A DNA stretch of 64,000 nt from Agrobacterium tumefaciens (GCF_013337285.1 NZ_SUPW01000001.1:682001-746000), one strand, 5' to 3'. Shown: positions 26,633-34,996, counted from the stretch's first letter. Numbers and translations: made by a program. Notes: generated by a model not told the origin, from the sequence alone.

Positions 26633-26840
26633 ATGCGAATAATGATCGATCTGGATGACGCACTGATCGCAGAGATCATGGAAATTACCGGTCTATCCAA
26701 TGCTCAAGGCGGTTGAAACGGCCTTGAGAGAATTTGTCCGGATACATCAGCAGAGACGTGCGCTCGATGAACTGCGGGGCATTGGCTGGGAAGGCAATCT
26801 CGGTGAAATCCGCGATCGTTGGAGCACCGATGAAGCCTAG
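26633..26840 (+). pseudogene. VapB-type antitoxin remnant, frameshifted
   Basis: The first frame reads MRIMIDLDDALIAEIMEITG and stops at a TGA (26714-26716). One base over, the frame continues KAVETALREFVRIHQQ and then RRALDELRGIGWEGNLGEIR to a TAG at 26838. Joined, they make a normal ribbon-helix-helix VapB antitoxin of about 69 residues with the family's C-terminal WEG motif. The total length is 3n+1, so a single-base insertion or two-base deletion near 26700 broke it. No PIN-domain vapC follows, so this is an orphan relic. It starts just after the amn hairpin. Confidence 0.75.
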
Positions 26841-27304
26841 CGGATGAAGGCAGACGGGAGCCGTCATCCAGCGGCGCGACCCACTGCTGCTCGGTTTAAA
26901 TCTCGAGACAGGCTGCCTTGCATTGAAGTTGATCGCAAAGTGGGCGCGTTTTCTCGGCGTTTTCCTTGGGACGAGCCTACGGCTGTCCGGTTTGAATTTT
27001 CGAGCACCGTCTATGGCATTGATTTTTAATGCTGTTCAGACGCATTACATCGTTCGGACACGAATGAAATATTGGGGTCATCCGATGAATGGCAAATCCA
27101 GCCAATCACTCTGACGTCATTCCTCGGGCCTGTCCCGAGGATCTGCAACCGATTGATTTTGTTGACGTGTTTAGATCCTTGGGACAAGCCCAAGGATGAC
27201 GCCGGAGCTTCATCTAAACCGCACGGCGGTGAGCAGGCGCGAGAATGATGACGAGTGTTAAGGAAGCAGTTCAGCAGCTCGCCAGAAACGGCTGACCGCA
27301 CTTC
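26841..27304. other. Intergenic region with dispersed repeat copy B
   Basis: About 460 bp after the antitoxin remnant. It holds the palindromic repeat at 27112-27200. I could not find a toxin gene or any other CDS in the rest. Confidence 0.55.
27112..27200. repeat. Dispersed palindromic repeat, copy B (GACGTCATCC family)
   Basis: It begins TGACGTCATTCCTCGGGCC and ends AAGCCCAAGGATGACG. Like copy A at 3038-3126 it has two self-complementary halves separated by a variable AT-rich centre (GCAACCGATTGATTTT is shared with copy A). Confidence 0.85.
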
Positions 27305-27775
27305 CTAAACGGTTTTCACCGTTCCCTCCACCCGCACCGGGAAATTCACCGACCGTGCGATGAAGCACTTATCATGCGCATCATGGTGCAGTTCGTCCAC
27401 ACGGGCGGGGTCGCCTTTCGAGATGGTGATGACCGGTTTCAGTACCACTTCGCTGAATTGCCCCGCGCCGTCCTTTTCCATGACAAGCGTGCCTTCGGCA
27501 TTGTCGACATAGTCTTCGACGATGATGCCGTTGACGGAGCAGAAATGCAGGTACCAGAGCTTGTGGCAGGCCGAGAGCGAGGCGACCAGCAGGTCTTCCG
27601 GGTTCCAGCGGGAGGGATCACCGCGGAAAGCGGGGTCTGAAGAACCGGCGATATCGGCTTTTCCCGCTGTGGAAATCGTGTAGTCGCGCTCATAATCGCG
27701 ATAGCCAGACGTGCCCTTGCCGCGATTGCCGGTCCATTTCACCTGCACGGCGTAATGATGTTCCTGTCCTGCCAT
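27305..27775 (-). CDS. OsmC/Ohr family protein
   Basis: A 156-residue protein of the OsmC family, thiol peroxidases that reduce organic hydroperoxides. Blocks seen are HYAVQVKWTGNRGKGTSGY, RWNPEDLLVASLSACHKLWY with the first reactive cysteine, and DELHHDAHDKCFIARSVNFP with the second. The ATG at 27775 is preceded by a GGGAGGA site seven bases away. An ATG two codons earlier is too close to that site. It is 62 bp downstream of the omega-aminotransferase on the same strand, so they may share a transcript. Confidence 0.88.
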   Translation of the reverse strand: MAGQEHHYAVQVKWTGNRGKGTSGYRDYERDYTISTAGKADIAGSSDPAFRGDPSRWNPEDLLVASLSACHKLWYLHFCSVNGIIVEDYVDNAEGTLVMEKDGAGQFSEVVLKPVITISKGDPARVDELHHDAHDKCFIARSVNFPVRVEGTVKTV

Positions 27776-27837
27776 TATCATTCCTCCCTTGGAACCTTTT
27801 TTCGCATTTCCTGACGGAAACCCGGTGTCCATTTTTC

Positions 27838-29211
27838 CTAGAAATGCTCTCGCATATCACGCACGTGATCGAGCCCCTTGCGCAGCGTGTCGATGATCTC
27901 ATCCACTTCCGAGCGGCTGATTGTCAGCGCCGGCGAGGCCAGCATACGGTCGCCGGTGGCGCGCATGACAAGGCCGTTTGCCAGGCAATGGTTGCGCACG
28001 GCGGTACCGATGTCATCCGGTTTGGCGAAACGCCTGCGGGTTGGCTTGTCGGCCGTAATCTGCAGGCCGCCCATCAGGCCGACATTCACGGCCTCACCCA
28101 CCAGTTCGTGGTCGGTCAGGCTTTTCCAGCCTTCGGAGAAATAAGGGCCGATATCGTCACGCACCCGCTCCACCAACCCCTCATCCTCGATGATGCGGAG
28201 ATTTTCCAGCGCAGCAGTGGCGCAGACGGGATGGCCGGAATAGGTGAAACCGTGGTTGAAGTCGCCGACTTCCGACAACATCACTTGCGCCACCCGGTCG
28301 GAAACGATGACGCCGCCGATCGGCAGATAACCTGAGGACAGGCCCTTGGCGACGGGCGCGAAATCCGGCTCCACGCCGAAATGCTGGTAACCGAACCAGG
28401 AGCCGAGGCGGCCGAAGCCGCAGATCACCTCGTCGGAGACGAGCAGGATATTGCGTGCCTTGCAGATGCGGGCGATTTCCGGCCAGTAAGTTTCCGGCGG
28501 CACGATGACGCCACCTGCCCCCTGAATGGGTTCGGCGACGAAGGCGGCGACATTTTCCTCGCCGAGTTCATCGATTTTCGCATCCAGTTCGCGGGCCACT
28601 TTCAGGCCGAATTCAGCGGGCGAAAGATCGCCACCCTCGGCATACCAATAGGGCTGGCCGATATGGGCAATGCCCTCGATCGGCAGGTTGCCCTGCTCGT
28701 GCATCCACTTCATGCCACCGAGCGAGGCGCCGGCCACCGTCGAGCCGTGATAGCCGTTGCGGCGGGCAATGACCTTCGTTTTCGTCGGATGGCCGAGCGC
28801 CTTCCAGTAGACCCGCGCCATGCGAAACCAGGTGTCGGTGGCTTCCGAACCGGAATTGGTGAAGAACACATGGTTCATGCCAGGCCCGGCGCGTGAGGCG
28901 ATCTTCTGCGCCAGAAGTGTCGCGGGCGGCGTGGTCGTTCCGAAAAACGCGTTGTAATAGGGCAGCTCGTTCATCTGCCTCTGAACGACATCGGCGATTT
29001 CGCGGCGTCCATAGCCAATATTCACGCACCAGAGGCCGGCAAAGGCGTCGAGGTATTTCTTGCCGGTGCTGTCATAGATGAACACCCCTTCGGCCCGCTC
29101 GATGATGCGGGTGCCGGCGGCGTTCAACTTGCCCATGTCGGAAAACGGATGAAGGTGATGGGCGGCATCGATGGCGGCGAGGTTGGATATCGGCTTGGAG
29201 ACTTCATTCAT
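27838..29211 (-). CDS. Class III aminotransferase (putrescine/omega-amino acid:pyruvate type)
   Basis: A 457-residue PLP enzyme of the omega-aminotransferase group. It shows AGLWCVNIGYGRREIADV at the N-terminus, FFTNSGSEATDTWFRMAR for the phosphate-binding turn, LLVSDEVICGFGRLG with the PLP Asp, and FAPVAKGLSSGYLPIGG with the Schiff-base lysine. The pattern is close to putrescine-pyruvate or beta-alanine-pyruvate transaminases, but the amine donor cannot be fixed from sequence. The start at 29211 gives the family N-terminus MNEVSKPISNLAAID. It is followed by an OsmC gene. Confidence 0.88.
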   Translation of the reverse strand: MNEVSKPISNLAAIDAAHHLHPFSDMGKLNAAGTRIIERAEGVFIYDSTGKKYLDAFAGLWCVNIGYGRREIADVVQRQMNELPYYNAFFGTTTPPATLLAQKIASRAGPGMNHVFFTNSGSEATDTWFRMARVYWKALGHPTKTKVIARRNGYHGSTVAGASLGGMKWMHEQGNLPIEGIAHIGQPYWYAEGGDLSPAEFGLKVARELDAKIDELGEENVAAFVAEPIQGAGGVIVPPETYWPEIARICKARNILLVSDEVICGFGRLGSWFGYQHFGVEPDFAPVAKGLSSGYLPIGGVIVSDRVAQVMLSEVGDFNHGFTYSGHPVCATAALENLRIIEDEGLVERVRDDIGPYFSEGWKSLTDHELVGEAVNVGLMGGLQITADKPTRRRFAKPDDIGTAVRNHCLANGLVMRATGDRMLASPALTISRSEVDEIIDTLRKGLDHVRDMREHF

Positions 29212-29340
29212 GACAGATCGCACTCCCGCAAAGACGACGGCGCTGACGCTACCGCGCAACCGAACATGGCCGGGCGGCTTTGATTTGGCAAGGCTGGTGG
29301 TTTTTAGGAGTCAGCATGAACGAGCGGATGCGGCTGGGTT

Positions 29341-29460
29341 TCTTCTCCCCGAGGGGGAGAAGGTGGCCCGAAGGGTCGGATGAGGGGGCGACGCCAGCGA
29401 TAGACCGAGAGCTTGCCCCCTCATCCCGCTGCCGCGACCTTCTCCCCGGCGGGGAGAAGA
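29341..29460. repeat. 120-bp palindromic intergenic element, copy 1 (RIME-like)
   Basis: It starts TCTTCTCCCCGAGGGGGAG and ends CCCCGGCGGGGAGAAGA, so the ends are inverted repeats and each end is itself a hairpin. A second copy of exactly the same 120-bp length lies at 60451-60570. It resembles the rhizobial intergenic mosaic elements. Confidence 0.8.
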
Positions 29461-29503
29461 AACAAGCGGCGCGCTCCCAATCCAAACGCACTCCGGTCAC
29501 GCG

Positions 29504-30412
29504 CTACGCGAAAAAAGCCCGCCCCACCAGCACCTTCAACTCGCCGGCGTGAACCTCCAGCGCCACATCCCGCTCCATCGGCAGCAGTTCGCCATCGATG
29601 ACGCAGCGCACATCGTGGCGCTTTTTCGGAAAATGCAGCTCCACATCCGTGACCGTCATGGCGGTGACGGCAGCATTTTCCTTCAGCCTGCCGCGCAGGA
29701 TGTCGAAAACGAGCTTAGCTACGCCGGAGGGGCGTAGCGGGTCCGTGAGATAGAAACCGAGATGGCCACCCGACACACTATCCGCCACCAGCAGCGAATT
29801 CTGGCCAAATTCATTGTTGGAGACGGAAATGGCAGAGACCTTACGATGCTGGGTTTCACCGTTGACGGTATATTCCACCTCGAAGACCGGCGGATTGAGG
29901 ATGACGCTGATGGCGGCGCGAATGCTTGCCTTGATCTTTCCGAGACGGGAGGCGAAAGCGAGATTGTTGCGGTAGCGCACCATGCGCGAATGCAGGCCAG
30001 CGGAAAACTGGTGGACGAAAAGGCGGCCATTGGCGCTGGCTATATCCACGCTGGCGATATCGCCATTCGCCAGCGTTTCCAGTGCGAGGCGAATGTCGAG
30101 CGGCAGTTTCAGCGAGCGGGCAAACAGGTTCATGGTGCCGGCCGGCACGATGCCAAGCGCAATGCCCTGTTTCCAGGCAATGCCGGCGGCGGCCGAAATG
30201 GTGCCATCGCCACCGCCGGCAATAATGCCTTCAATATCAGGCTCATCGGCGGCGCGTTGCATTTCCTCGACAATGTCTTTTCCGGAAACCAAACGGCAAT
30301 CGATCGTGTGCCCGGCACGGGAAAAGACTGCGTGGGCGTGTTCGCAATAGGCATCCATATCCGTGGTGCGAAAGGTGCCGCCGTCACGATTGAAAATTGC
30401 GATGAGCTTCAT
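29504..30412 (-). CDS. Diacylglycerol kinase family lipid kinase
   Basis: A 302-residue member of the DAGK catalytic-domain (YegS/DgkB-like) family, which phosphorylates lipid substrates with ATP. The nucleotide motif GIIAGGGDGTISAAAGIAW lies around residues 60-80, followed by LGIVPAGTMNLFARSLKLP. A family-typical beta-rich C-terminal half follows. The ATG at 30412, beginning MKLIAIFNRDGGTF, was chosen over an upstream ATG because the fold starts there. Substrate unknown. It is divergent from the MFS gene and lies beside a RIME-like repeat. Confidence 0.85.
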   Translation of the reverse strand: MKLIAIFNRDGGTFRTTDMDAYCEHAHAVFSRAGHTIDCRLVSGKDIVEEMQRAADEPDIEGIIAGGGDGTISAAAGIAWKQGIALGIVPAGTMNLFARSLKLPLDIRLALETLANGDIASVDIASANGRLFVHQFSAGLHSRMVRYRNNLAFASRLGKIKASIRAAISVILNPPVFEVEYTVNGETQHRKVSAISVSNNEFGQNSLLVADSVSGGHLGFYLTDPLRPSGVAKLVFDILRGRLKENAAVTAMTVTDVELHFPKKRHDVRCVIDGELLPMERDVALEVHAGELKVLVGRAFFA

Positions 30413-30581
30413 GTTTCCAACCTGATCCTGTGAGGCAGCCGCGCGTAAATGCCTGGGGTTATATAGGGTTCCAAACACCATCGCGTGAAGATGCTCTTTT
30501 GCCGAGAATCGCTCTACCGCAACGCGTCATTTCATGTTAGAGGTCACTTAAGGTCATTTTCATGACCGCGCATCTCCAGTC

Positions 30582-30617
30582 AGGGCAGACCGCTCCCATA
30601 CGGTCTTGCCCTTTTTT
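30582..30617 (+). terminator. Terminator-like hairpin in the leader of the MFS gene
   Basis: AGGGC-AGACCG and CGGTCT-T-GCCCT form a stem with one bulged base, followed by a T6 run (30612-30617). It lies 30 bp before the MFS start and is not behind any plus-strand gene, so it would stop transcripts coming from the MFS promoter. Confidence 0.65.
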
Positions 30618-30647
30618 CTGTTGGGTACTCCCCCTTCTCAGGTCACC

Positions 30648-31892
30648 ATGAGCCAGTCGAAAATTTCCGAAGCCCACCCCGCAGCGGAGAATGAAACCGT
30701 TTACACGGACGCTCCGGCCGTGGCGTTGTCGCCGCTTGCCATCGCGCTTATAGAACTGGCTCTGGCCGCCGGGGGCTTCGGCATCGGCACCGGCGAATTC
30801 GCCATTATGGGCCTCTTGCCTGACGTTGCCACGACCTATGGTGTGACGGTGCCGCAGGCGGGTTATGTCATCACCGCCTATGCGCTTGGTGTCGTCATCG
30901 GTGCACCGATCATCGCGGTTCTTGCGGCGCGCATGACGCGGCGCGCTTTGCTCCTCGGCCTGATGGGTCTTTTTGCGGCCGGCAATATCCTGAGCGCCAT
31001 CGCACCGGATTTTTTGAGCTTTACCGTGCTGCGCTTCATCACCGGCCTGCCGCATGGCGCCTATTTCGGCGTTGCGGCACTGGTGGCGGCCTCCATGGCG
31101 CCGATCCATAAGCGCGCCCGCGCCGTTGGCCGCGTCATGCTCGGCCTCACCATTGCCACGCTGCTCGGCACACCGCTCGCCACCTTTTTCGGCCAACTGC
31201 TGTCCTGGCGCGCCGCCTTCATGCTGGTCGGCGGCATAGCGCTCCTAACCGTCGCCCTGCTGTGGCTGTTCCAGCCGCGTGACCGGGTGGAGGAAGGTGC
31301 GAGTGTGTGGCGCGAACTCGGCGCTTTCCGCCGCGTGCAGGTGTGGCTGACGCTTGCCATCGCCGCGGTCGGTTTCGGCGGCATGTTCTCGGTTTTCAGC
31401 TATATCGCCAAGACCACCACCGATGTGGCGATGATGCCGGTTTCCACCGTTTCCATGGTGCTGGCGCTGTTCGGCATCGGCATGAATGTCGGCAATGTGG
31501 TCGGCTCGCGGCTTGCCGATATCTCGCTCAACGGCACGATTGGCGGCATGCTGGCCTTTAACGTGCTTGTCATGGTCCTGTTCGGCATGACGGCGCATGA
31601 GCCCTTCATGCTGTGCCTCTGCGTCTTCCTGATCGGCTGCGGTTTTGCCGCCTGTCCGGCGGTGCAGACGCGGCTGATGGATGTGGCGCAGGATGCCCAG
31701 ACGCTGGCCGCCGCCTCCAACCATTCCGCCTTCAACATCGCCAATGCGCTCGGCGCCTGGCTCGGCGGGCTCGTGATTTCCATGGGCTTCGGTTATGCTT
31801 CAACCGGTTATGTCGGGGCGGTTTTGTCCCTTCTCGGGCTTGGCGTTTTCCTCGTTTCCGTCACCGTCGAGCGGCGCGAAAAGGCGGCTTGA
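30648..31892 (+). CDS. MFS transporter, DHA1 (AraJ/YdhP-like) exporter
   Basis: A 414-residue inner-membrane protein with twelve predicted hydrophobic segments. The first (LAIALIELALAAGGFGIGTG) leads into GEFAIMGLLPDVA, and the loop LAARMTRRALLLGL is the motif-A-like cytoplasmic loop 2-3. TGLPHGAYFGVAALVAA and the seventh-helix region FSVFSYIAKTTTDV fit the AraJ-like drug/arabinose efflux branch. Substrate unknown. The ATG at 30648 follows an AGGT. A longer frame from a TTG upstream would run through the terminator hairpin. Leader hairpins suggest controlled readthrough. Confidence 0.88.
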   Translation: MSQSKISEAHPAAENETVYTDAPAVALSPLAIALIELALAAGGFGIGTGEFAIMGLLPDVATTYGVTVPQAGYVITAYALGVVIGAPIIAVLAARMTRRALLLGLMGLFAAGNILSAIAPDFLSFTVLRFITGLPHGAYFGVAALVAASMAPIHKRARAVGRVMLGLTIATLLGTPLATFFGQLLSWRAAFMLVGGIALLTVALLWLFQPRDRVEEGASVWRELGAFRRVQVWLTLAIAAVGFGGMFSVFSYIAKTTTDVAMMPVSTVSMVLALFGIGMNVGNVVGSRLADISLNGTIGGMLAFNVLVMVLFGMTAHEPFMLCLCVFLIGCGFAACPAVQTRLMDVAQDAQTLAAASNHSAFNIANALGAWLGGLVISMGFGYASTGYVGAVLSLLGLGVFLVSVTVERREKAA

Positions 31893-32050
31893 GCCGGCCC
31901 TATCGAAGCTTACGGAAATTTCACAATCGGGCGCTTGACTCTTTTCGGTTTCAGGCGCACCACGGCCTTACGCGCAGGCCAATCAGCACGGCGCGGATTT
32001 CAACGGAGCATCATTAGATGTCTAGCGACAGTAGCAGTCGATTGCCTTTG

Positions 32051-32140
32051 CCGAGACCGGCGAACGTGAACTGATCCGACCTCTGTCGGCTCACCACCGC
32101 GTTCGCCGTTATCGGCGAATCGACGGAAAGGTGAGCAATC
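32051..32140 (+). promoter_or_regulatory. Candidate regulatory leader RNA of mgtE (mutually exclusive helices)
   Basis: Bases 58-68 of this hundred (CGGCGAACGTG) pair with 98-108 (CGCGTTCGCCG) in an 11-bp helix with one G-U pair. The same TTCGCCG (102-108) also pairs with CGGCGAA (113-119). A further hairpin CCGAC/GTCGG (76-80/85-89) lies inside. GCTCACC (89-95) is a perfect complement of GGTGAGC (130-136), which contains the ribosome binding site of mgtE. Two exclusive folds, SD free or SD masked, follow directly. Numbers are offsets from 32000. Confidence 0.6.
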
Positions 32141-33514
32141 ATGAACTTCCACAACCTCTCCCAGAGGGCCAGCAAGGCCGCACGTCTTCTTCGTAGCGGA
32201 AACGCCGGCTCCACGACCATTGCCGAACGTGTCGAATACCTCAACACGCTTGAGGTCGGTGATGCCGCAACCGCCCTGCTCGCCATGCCGCAGGCAAAGG
32301 CCGTCGCCATTCTCGACCGGCCCGAACTGCATGGCGCAGCCGCCATCATCGCCCATATTCCTGTCGAACAGGCTGCCCGCTTCGTCAACCTGATGTCTGA
32401 CGACCGCGTTGCCGACGTCATGGCGGAAATGGCCGAAGAACCGCGCGCAAAGCTGTTTGCAAGGCTGGACCGCACGACGGCTCTCTCCATCAAGCACCTG
32501 ATGGGGTATCCGCCGCGCACCGCCGGCTCGATCATGACCACGGAATTCGTCAGCGTGCCTGACGACTGGACGGTGGAACAGACCCTTTCGCACATCCGCG
32601 TTGTCGAGCGCTCGCGTGAAACGGTCTATGCCATCTATGTGCTGGCGCAGGATGGAACGCTGACGACCGTCGTGACGCTGCGCCGCCTGCTGACCGGCGA
32701 AGCCGGCGCTTCCATTCTCTCCGTCGCATCGAAGGAAGGCATCGTCTGCGCCAGCCCCTTGATGTCGCAGGAGGATGTCGCCCGGCTGATCCGCAAGCAC
32801 GACCTTCTGGCGCTGCCCGTCGTTGACGATCACTCGCATATTCTCGGCATCGTCACCGTTGACGACGTGATCGACACCATGATCGCCGACACTACGGAAG
32901 ACGCCCACAAGTTCGGCGGTATGGAAGCGCTGGGCAAGCCCTATATGACGATCGGCTTCCCGGACATGATCCGCAAGCGCGCGGGCTGGCTCGCAGCACT
33001 CTTCCTCGGTGAGATGCTGACGGCAAGCGCCATGCAGCATTTCGAGGGTGAGCTGGAAAAGGCTGTGGTGCTGACGCTGTTCATTCCGCTCATCATGTCT
33101 TCGGGCGGTAACTCCGGTTCGCAGGCCACCTCGCTCATCATTCGGGCGCTGGCGCTTGGCGAACTGAAGCTCTCCGACTGGTGGCGGGTGCTGCTGCGGG
33201 AAATTCCGACGGGTCTGACGCTTGGCTGCATTCTGGGCGCCATCGGCTTCCTGCGCCTGACGGTCTGGCAACAGGCCGGGTTTTATGACTACGGTGACCA
33301 CTGGCTGCTGGTGGGCGCCACCGTGTTTTCGGCACTTGTCGGCATCGTCACCTTCGGTTCGCTTGCAGGCTCCATGCTGCCCTTCATCCTGCAGCGCCTG
33401 CGTCTCGACCCCGCCAGCGCCTCTGCACCCTTCGTCGCCACGCTGGTGGATGTCAGCGGCCTCGTCATCTACTTCTCGGTGGCGCTGGTGATCTTGAGCG
33501 GCACGTTGCTTTAA
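32141..33514 (+). CDS. mgtE: Magnesium transporter MgtE
   Basis: A 457-residue Mg2+ channel of the MgtE family. The cytoplasmic N-terminal superhelical domain (about residues 1-130, with NLMSDDRVADVMAEMAEEPR) precedes two CBS domains (about 135-260) that sense Mg2+. YPPRTAGSIMTTEFV links these parts. Five membrane segments follow, with the signature PLIMSSGGNSGSQATSLIIRAL (quoted in part: SGGNSGSQA) that builds the ion pore. An AAGGTGAGC site lies just before the ATG and can be masked by the leader. A strong terminator follows. Confidence 0.95.
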   Translation: MNFHNLSQRASKAARLLRSGNAGSTTIAERVEYLNTLEVGDAATALLAMPQAKAVAILDRPELHGAAAIIAHIPVEQAARFVNLMSDDRVADVMAEMAEEPRAKLFARLDRTTALSIKHLMGYPPRTAGSIMTTEFVSVPDDWTVEQTLSHIRVVERSRETVYAIYVLAQDGTLTTVVTLRRLLTGEAGASILSVASKEGIVCASPLMSQEDVARLIRKHDLLALPVVDDHSHILGIVTVDDVIDTMIADTTEDAHKFGGMEALGKPYMTIGFPDMIRKRAGWLAALFLGEMLTASAMQHFEGELEKAVVLTLFIPLIMSSGGNSGSQATSLIIRALALGELKLSDWWRVLLREIPTGLTLGCILGAIGFLRLTVWQQAGFYDYGDHWLLVGATVFSALVGIVTFGSLAGSMLPFILQRLRLDPASASAPFVATLVDVSGLVIYFSVALVILSGTLL

Positions 33515-33519
33515 AAGAC

Positions 33520-33549
33520 AAAAGGCCCGCTTTTCCGAGCGGGCCTTTT
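33520..33549. terminator. Bidirectional terminator between mgtE and uppP
   Basis: AAAAGGCCCGC-ttttccga-GCGGGCCTTTT lies between convergent genes. Confidence 0.93.
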
Positions 33550-33582
33550 CATTTGCGGAATGCGCCTGCGCGCAAGTGCTCA

Positions 33583-34419
33583 TCAGCCGCCGGCGCTGAT
33601 GACGCCCGTTCCCAGAAGCGCAAGCAGGATGAAGCCGATGACCACGCGATACCAGACGAAGGGCATATAGCTCTTGGTGGAGACCAGCTTGAGGAAGACG
33701 ACAATCACCGCATAACCGACGATGAAGGCGATCAGGGTCGCGAGACCTGTTGGCCCCCAGCCGACCGGATTGTCTTCACCGATGCTTTTGAAGAGCTGGT
33801 AGAAGCCGGAGCCGAAGACGGCGGGAACGGCGAGCAGGAAGGAATAACGGGCAGCTGCCTCGCGGGTATAGCCGAGCAGCAGGCCGGCGCTGATGGTGCC
33901 GCCCGAGCGCGAGACGCCGGGGATGAGCGCCATGGCCTGCGCGAAACCGAACAGGATGCCATCGCGCCAGATCAGCTGGTTCAGCTTGTAGCGCTTCTCA
34001 CCGATCCTGTCGGCAATGCCGAGAACGATGCCGAAGACGATCAGCATCACGGCGGTGATATAGAGGTTGCGCAGCGAATGTTCGATGGCGTCCTTGAAGA
34101 ACAGGCCGAGAAACACGATTGGCACCGAACCGATGATAATCAGCCAACCAAGCCGGGCATCGGCCTTGTCATAGGGGCCGAGGCGAAGGTTTTGCCGCAG
34201 CCAGGCGGCGGCGATGCGCATGATATCGGACCAGAAATAGACCAGTACTGCCATTTCCGTGCCGATTTGCGTAATCGCGGTGAAGGCGGCGCCCGGATCG
34301 GTGCCGGAGGGGAGAAACTCCCCGGCGATGCGCAGATGCGCGCTTGAAGAAACCGGAAGAAACTCCGTAAGCCCTTGCAAAAGGCCGAGAAATCCGGCCT
34401 CCATCCAACCCATGCTCAT
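33583..34419 (-). CDS. uppP: Undecaprenyl-diphosphatase (BacA/UppP)
   Basis: A 278-residue inner-membrane phosphatase that recycles undecaprenyl diphosphate to the monophosphate carrier used for murein and polysaccharide synthesis. The two signature loops are present: GLLQGLTEFLPVSSSAHLRI near residues 12-31, with the catalytic Glu and Ser, and ALIPGVSRSGGTISAG. Eight hydrophobic segments are expected. The start ATG at 34419 (MSMGWMEAG) or the next ATG six bases on are both acceptable. It is convergent with mgtE. Confidence 0.95.
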   Translation of the reverse strand: MSMGWMEAGFLGLLQGLTEFLPVSSSAHLRIAGEFLPSGTDPGAAFTAITQIGTEMAVLVYFWSDIMRIAAAWLRQNLRLGPYDKADARLGWLIIIGSVPIVFLGLFFKDAIEHSLRNLYITAVMLIVFGIVLGIADRIGEKRYKLNQLIWRDGILFGFAQAMALIPGVSRSGGTISAGLLLGYTREAAARYSFLLAVPAVFGSGFYQLFKSIGEDNPVGWGPTGLATLIAFIVGYAVIVVFLKLVSTKSYMPFVWYRVVIGFILLALLGTGVISAGG

Positions 34420-34539
34420 GTGCTTTGATGTCCCTGCTGCGAATCACGATGGCAGCATTATGCATTAATCGGGGCAAATGCATGTTGCATCGCACCATCC
34501 CGAGCATTGAGAGCGGCACGTGGTTTTACCCGTGATTTT

Positions 34540-34929
34540 TCAAGCGGCCTTTTCCGCGGCCTGCGGAAGCTGTGTGTATTTCGCGCCGTTCTTGCAGACG
34601 ACATGGGCGTCACCCCAGCTTTTCAGCGCCGAAATCACCGGCTTCATGGTGTCGCCAAGCGGTGTCAGCGCGTAATCCACACGTGGCGGCACCACCGGGA
34701 AGACGGTGCGTGAAATCAGACCCGCCTCTTCCAGTTCGCGCAGCTGCTTGGTCAGCATGCGCTGGGTGACACTTGGAATGTGGCGGCGCAGCTCGTTGAA
34801 GCGCAGAACGCCTTCGTTGATGAGGTGATAAAGGATCACGCCTTTCCATTTGCCATCGAGAAAACTCAAAGCCGATTCCACCGGGCAGCCGGGGAAATTG
34901 CCTGTCAGCTTGGCGCGCGGTCGCGACAT
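34540..34929 (-). CDS. HxlR-family transcriptional regulator
   Basis: A 129-residue winged-helix regulator of the HxlR/MarR-like family. CPVESALSFLDGKWKGVILYHL (start shown as FPGCPVESALSFL) contains the conserved redox-type cysteine, followed by RFNELRRHIPSVTQRMLTKQ as recognition part. The ATG at 34929 was chosen over an ATG much farther upstream because the family begins here. It is divergent from the zinc-binding oxidoreductase gene with a 103-bp shared region, so it probably controls that gene and itself. The signal may be an electrophile or quinone sensed at the cysteine. Confidence 0.9.
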   Translation of the reverse strand: MSRPRAKLTGNFPGCPVESALSFLDGKWKGVILYHLINEGVLRFNELRRHIPSVTQRMLTKQLRELEEAGLISRTVFPVVPPRVDYALTPLGDTMKPVISALKSWGDAHVVCKNGAKYTQLPQAAEKAA

Positions 34930-34945
34930 CACAGTATCCTTTTTG

Positions 34946-34996
34946 TATGTATCATCACAAAATGTGCATTCTTGCGATCGATGTTCATATGTATCA
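34946..34996. promoter_or_regulatory. Paired TATGTATCA repeats between HxlR and oxidoreductase
   Basis: TATGTATCA occurs at 34946-34954 and again at 34988-34996, 42 bp apart, or about four helical turns. Each lies near one of the divergent starts, so they are good operator candidates for the HxlR protein. Confidence 0.5.

Noticed and set aside
32051-32140. Known M-box Mg2+ riboswitch as explanation of the mgtE leader
   Set aside because: The leader is short, and I could not recognise the long conserved M-box core by eye. It is therefore reported as an unassigned candidate.
32000-33583. A 527-codon frame antisense to mgtE
   Set aside because: It would contradict the complete mgtE gene and has no signal or domain. 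It overlaps the leader RNA as well.
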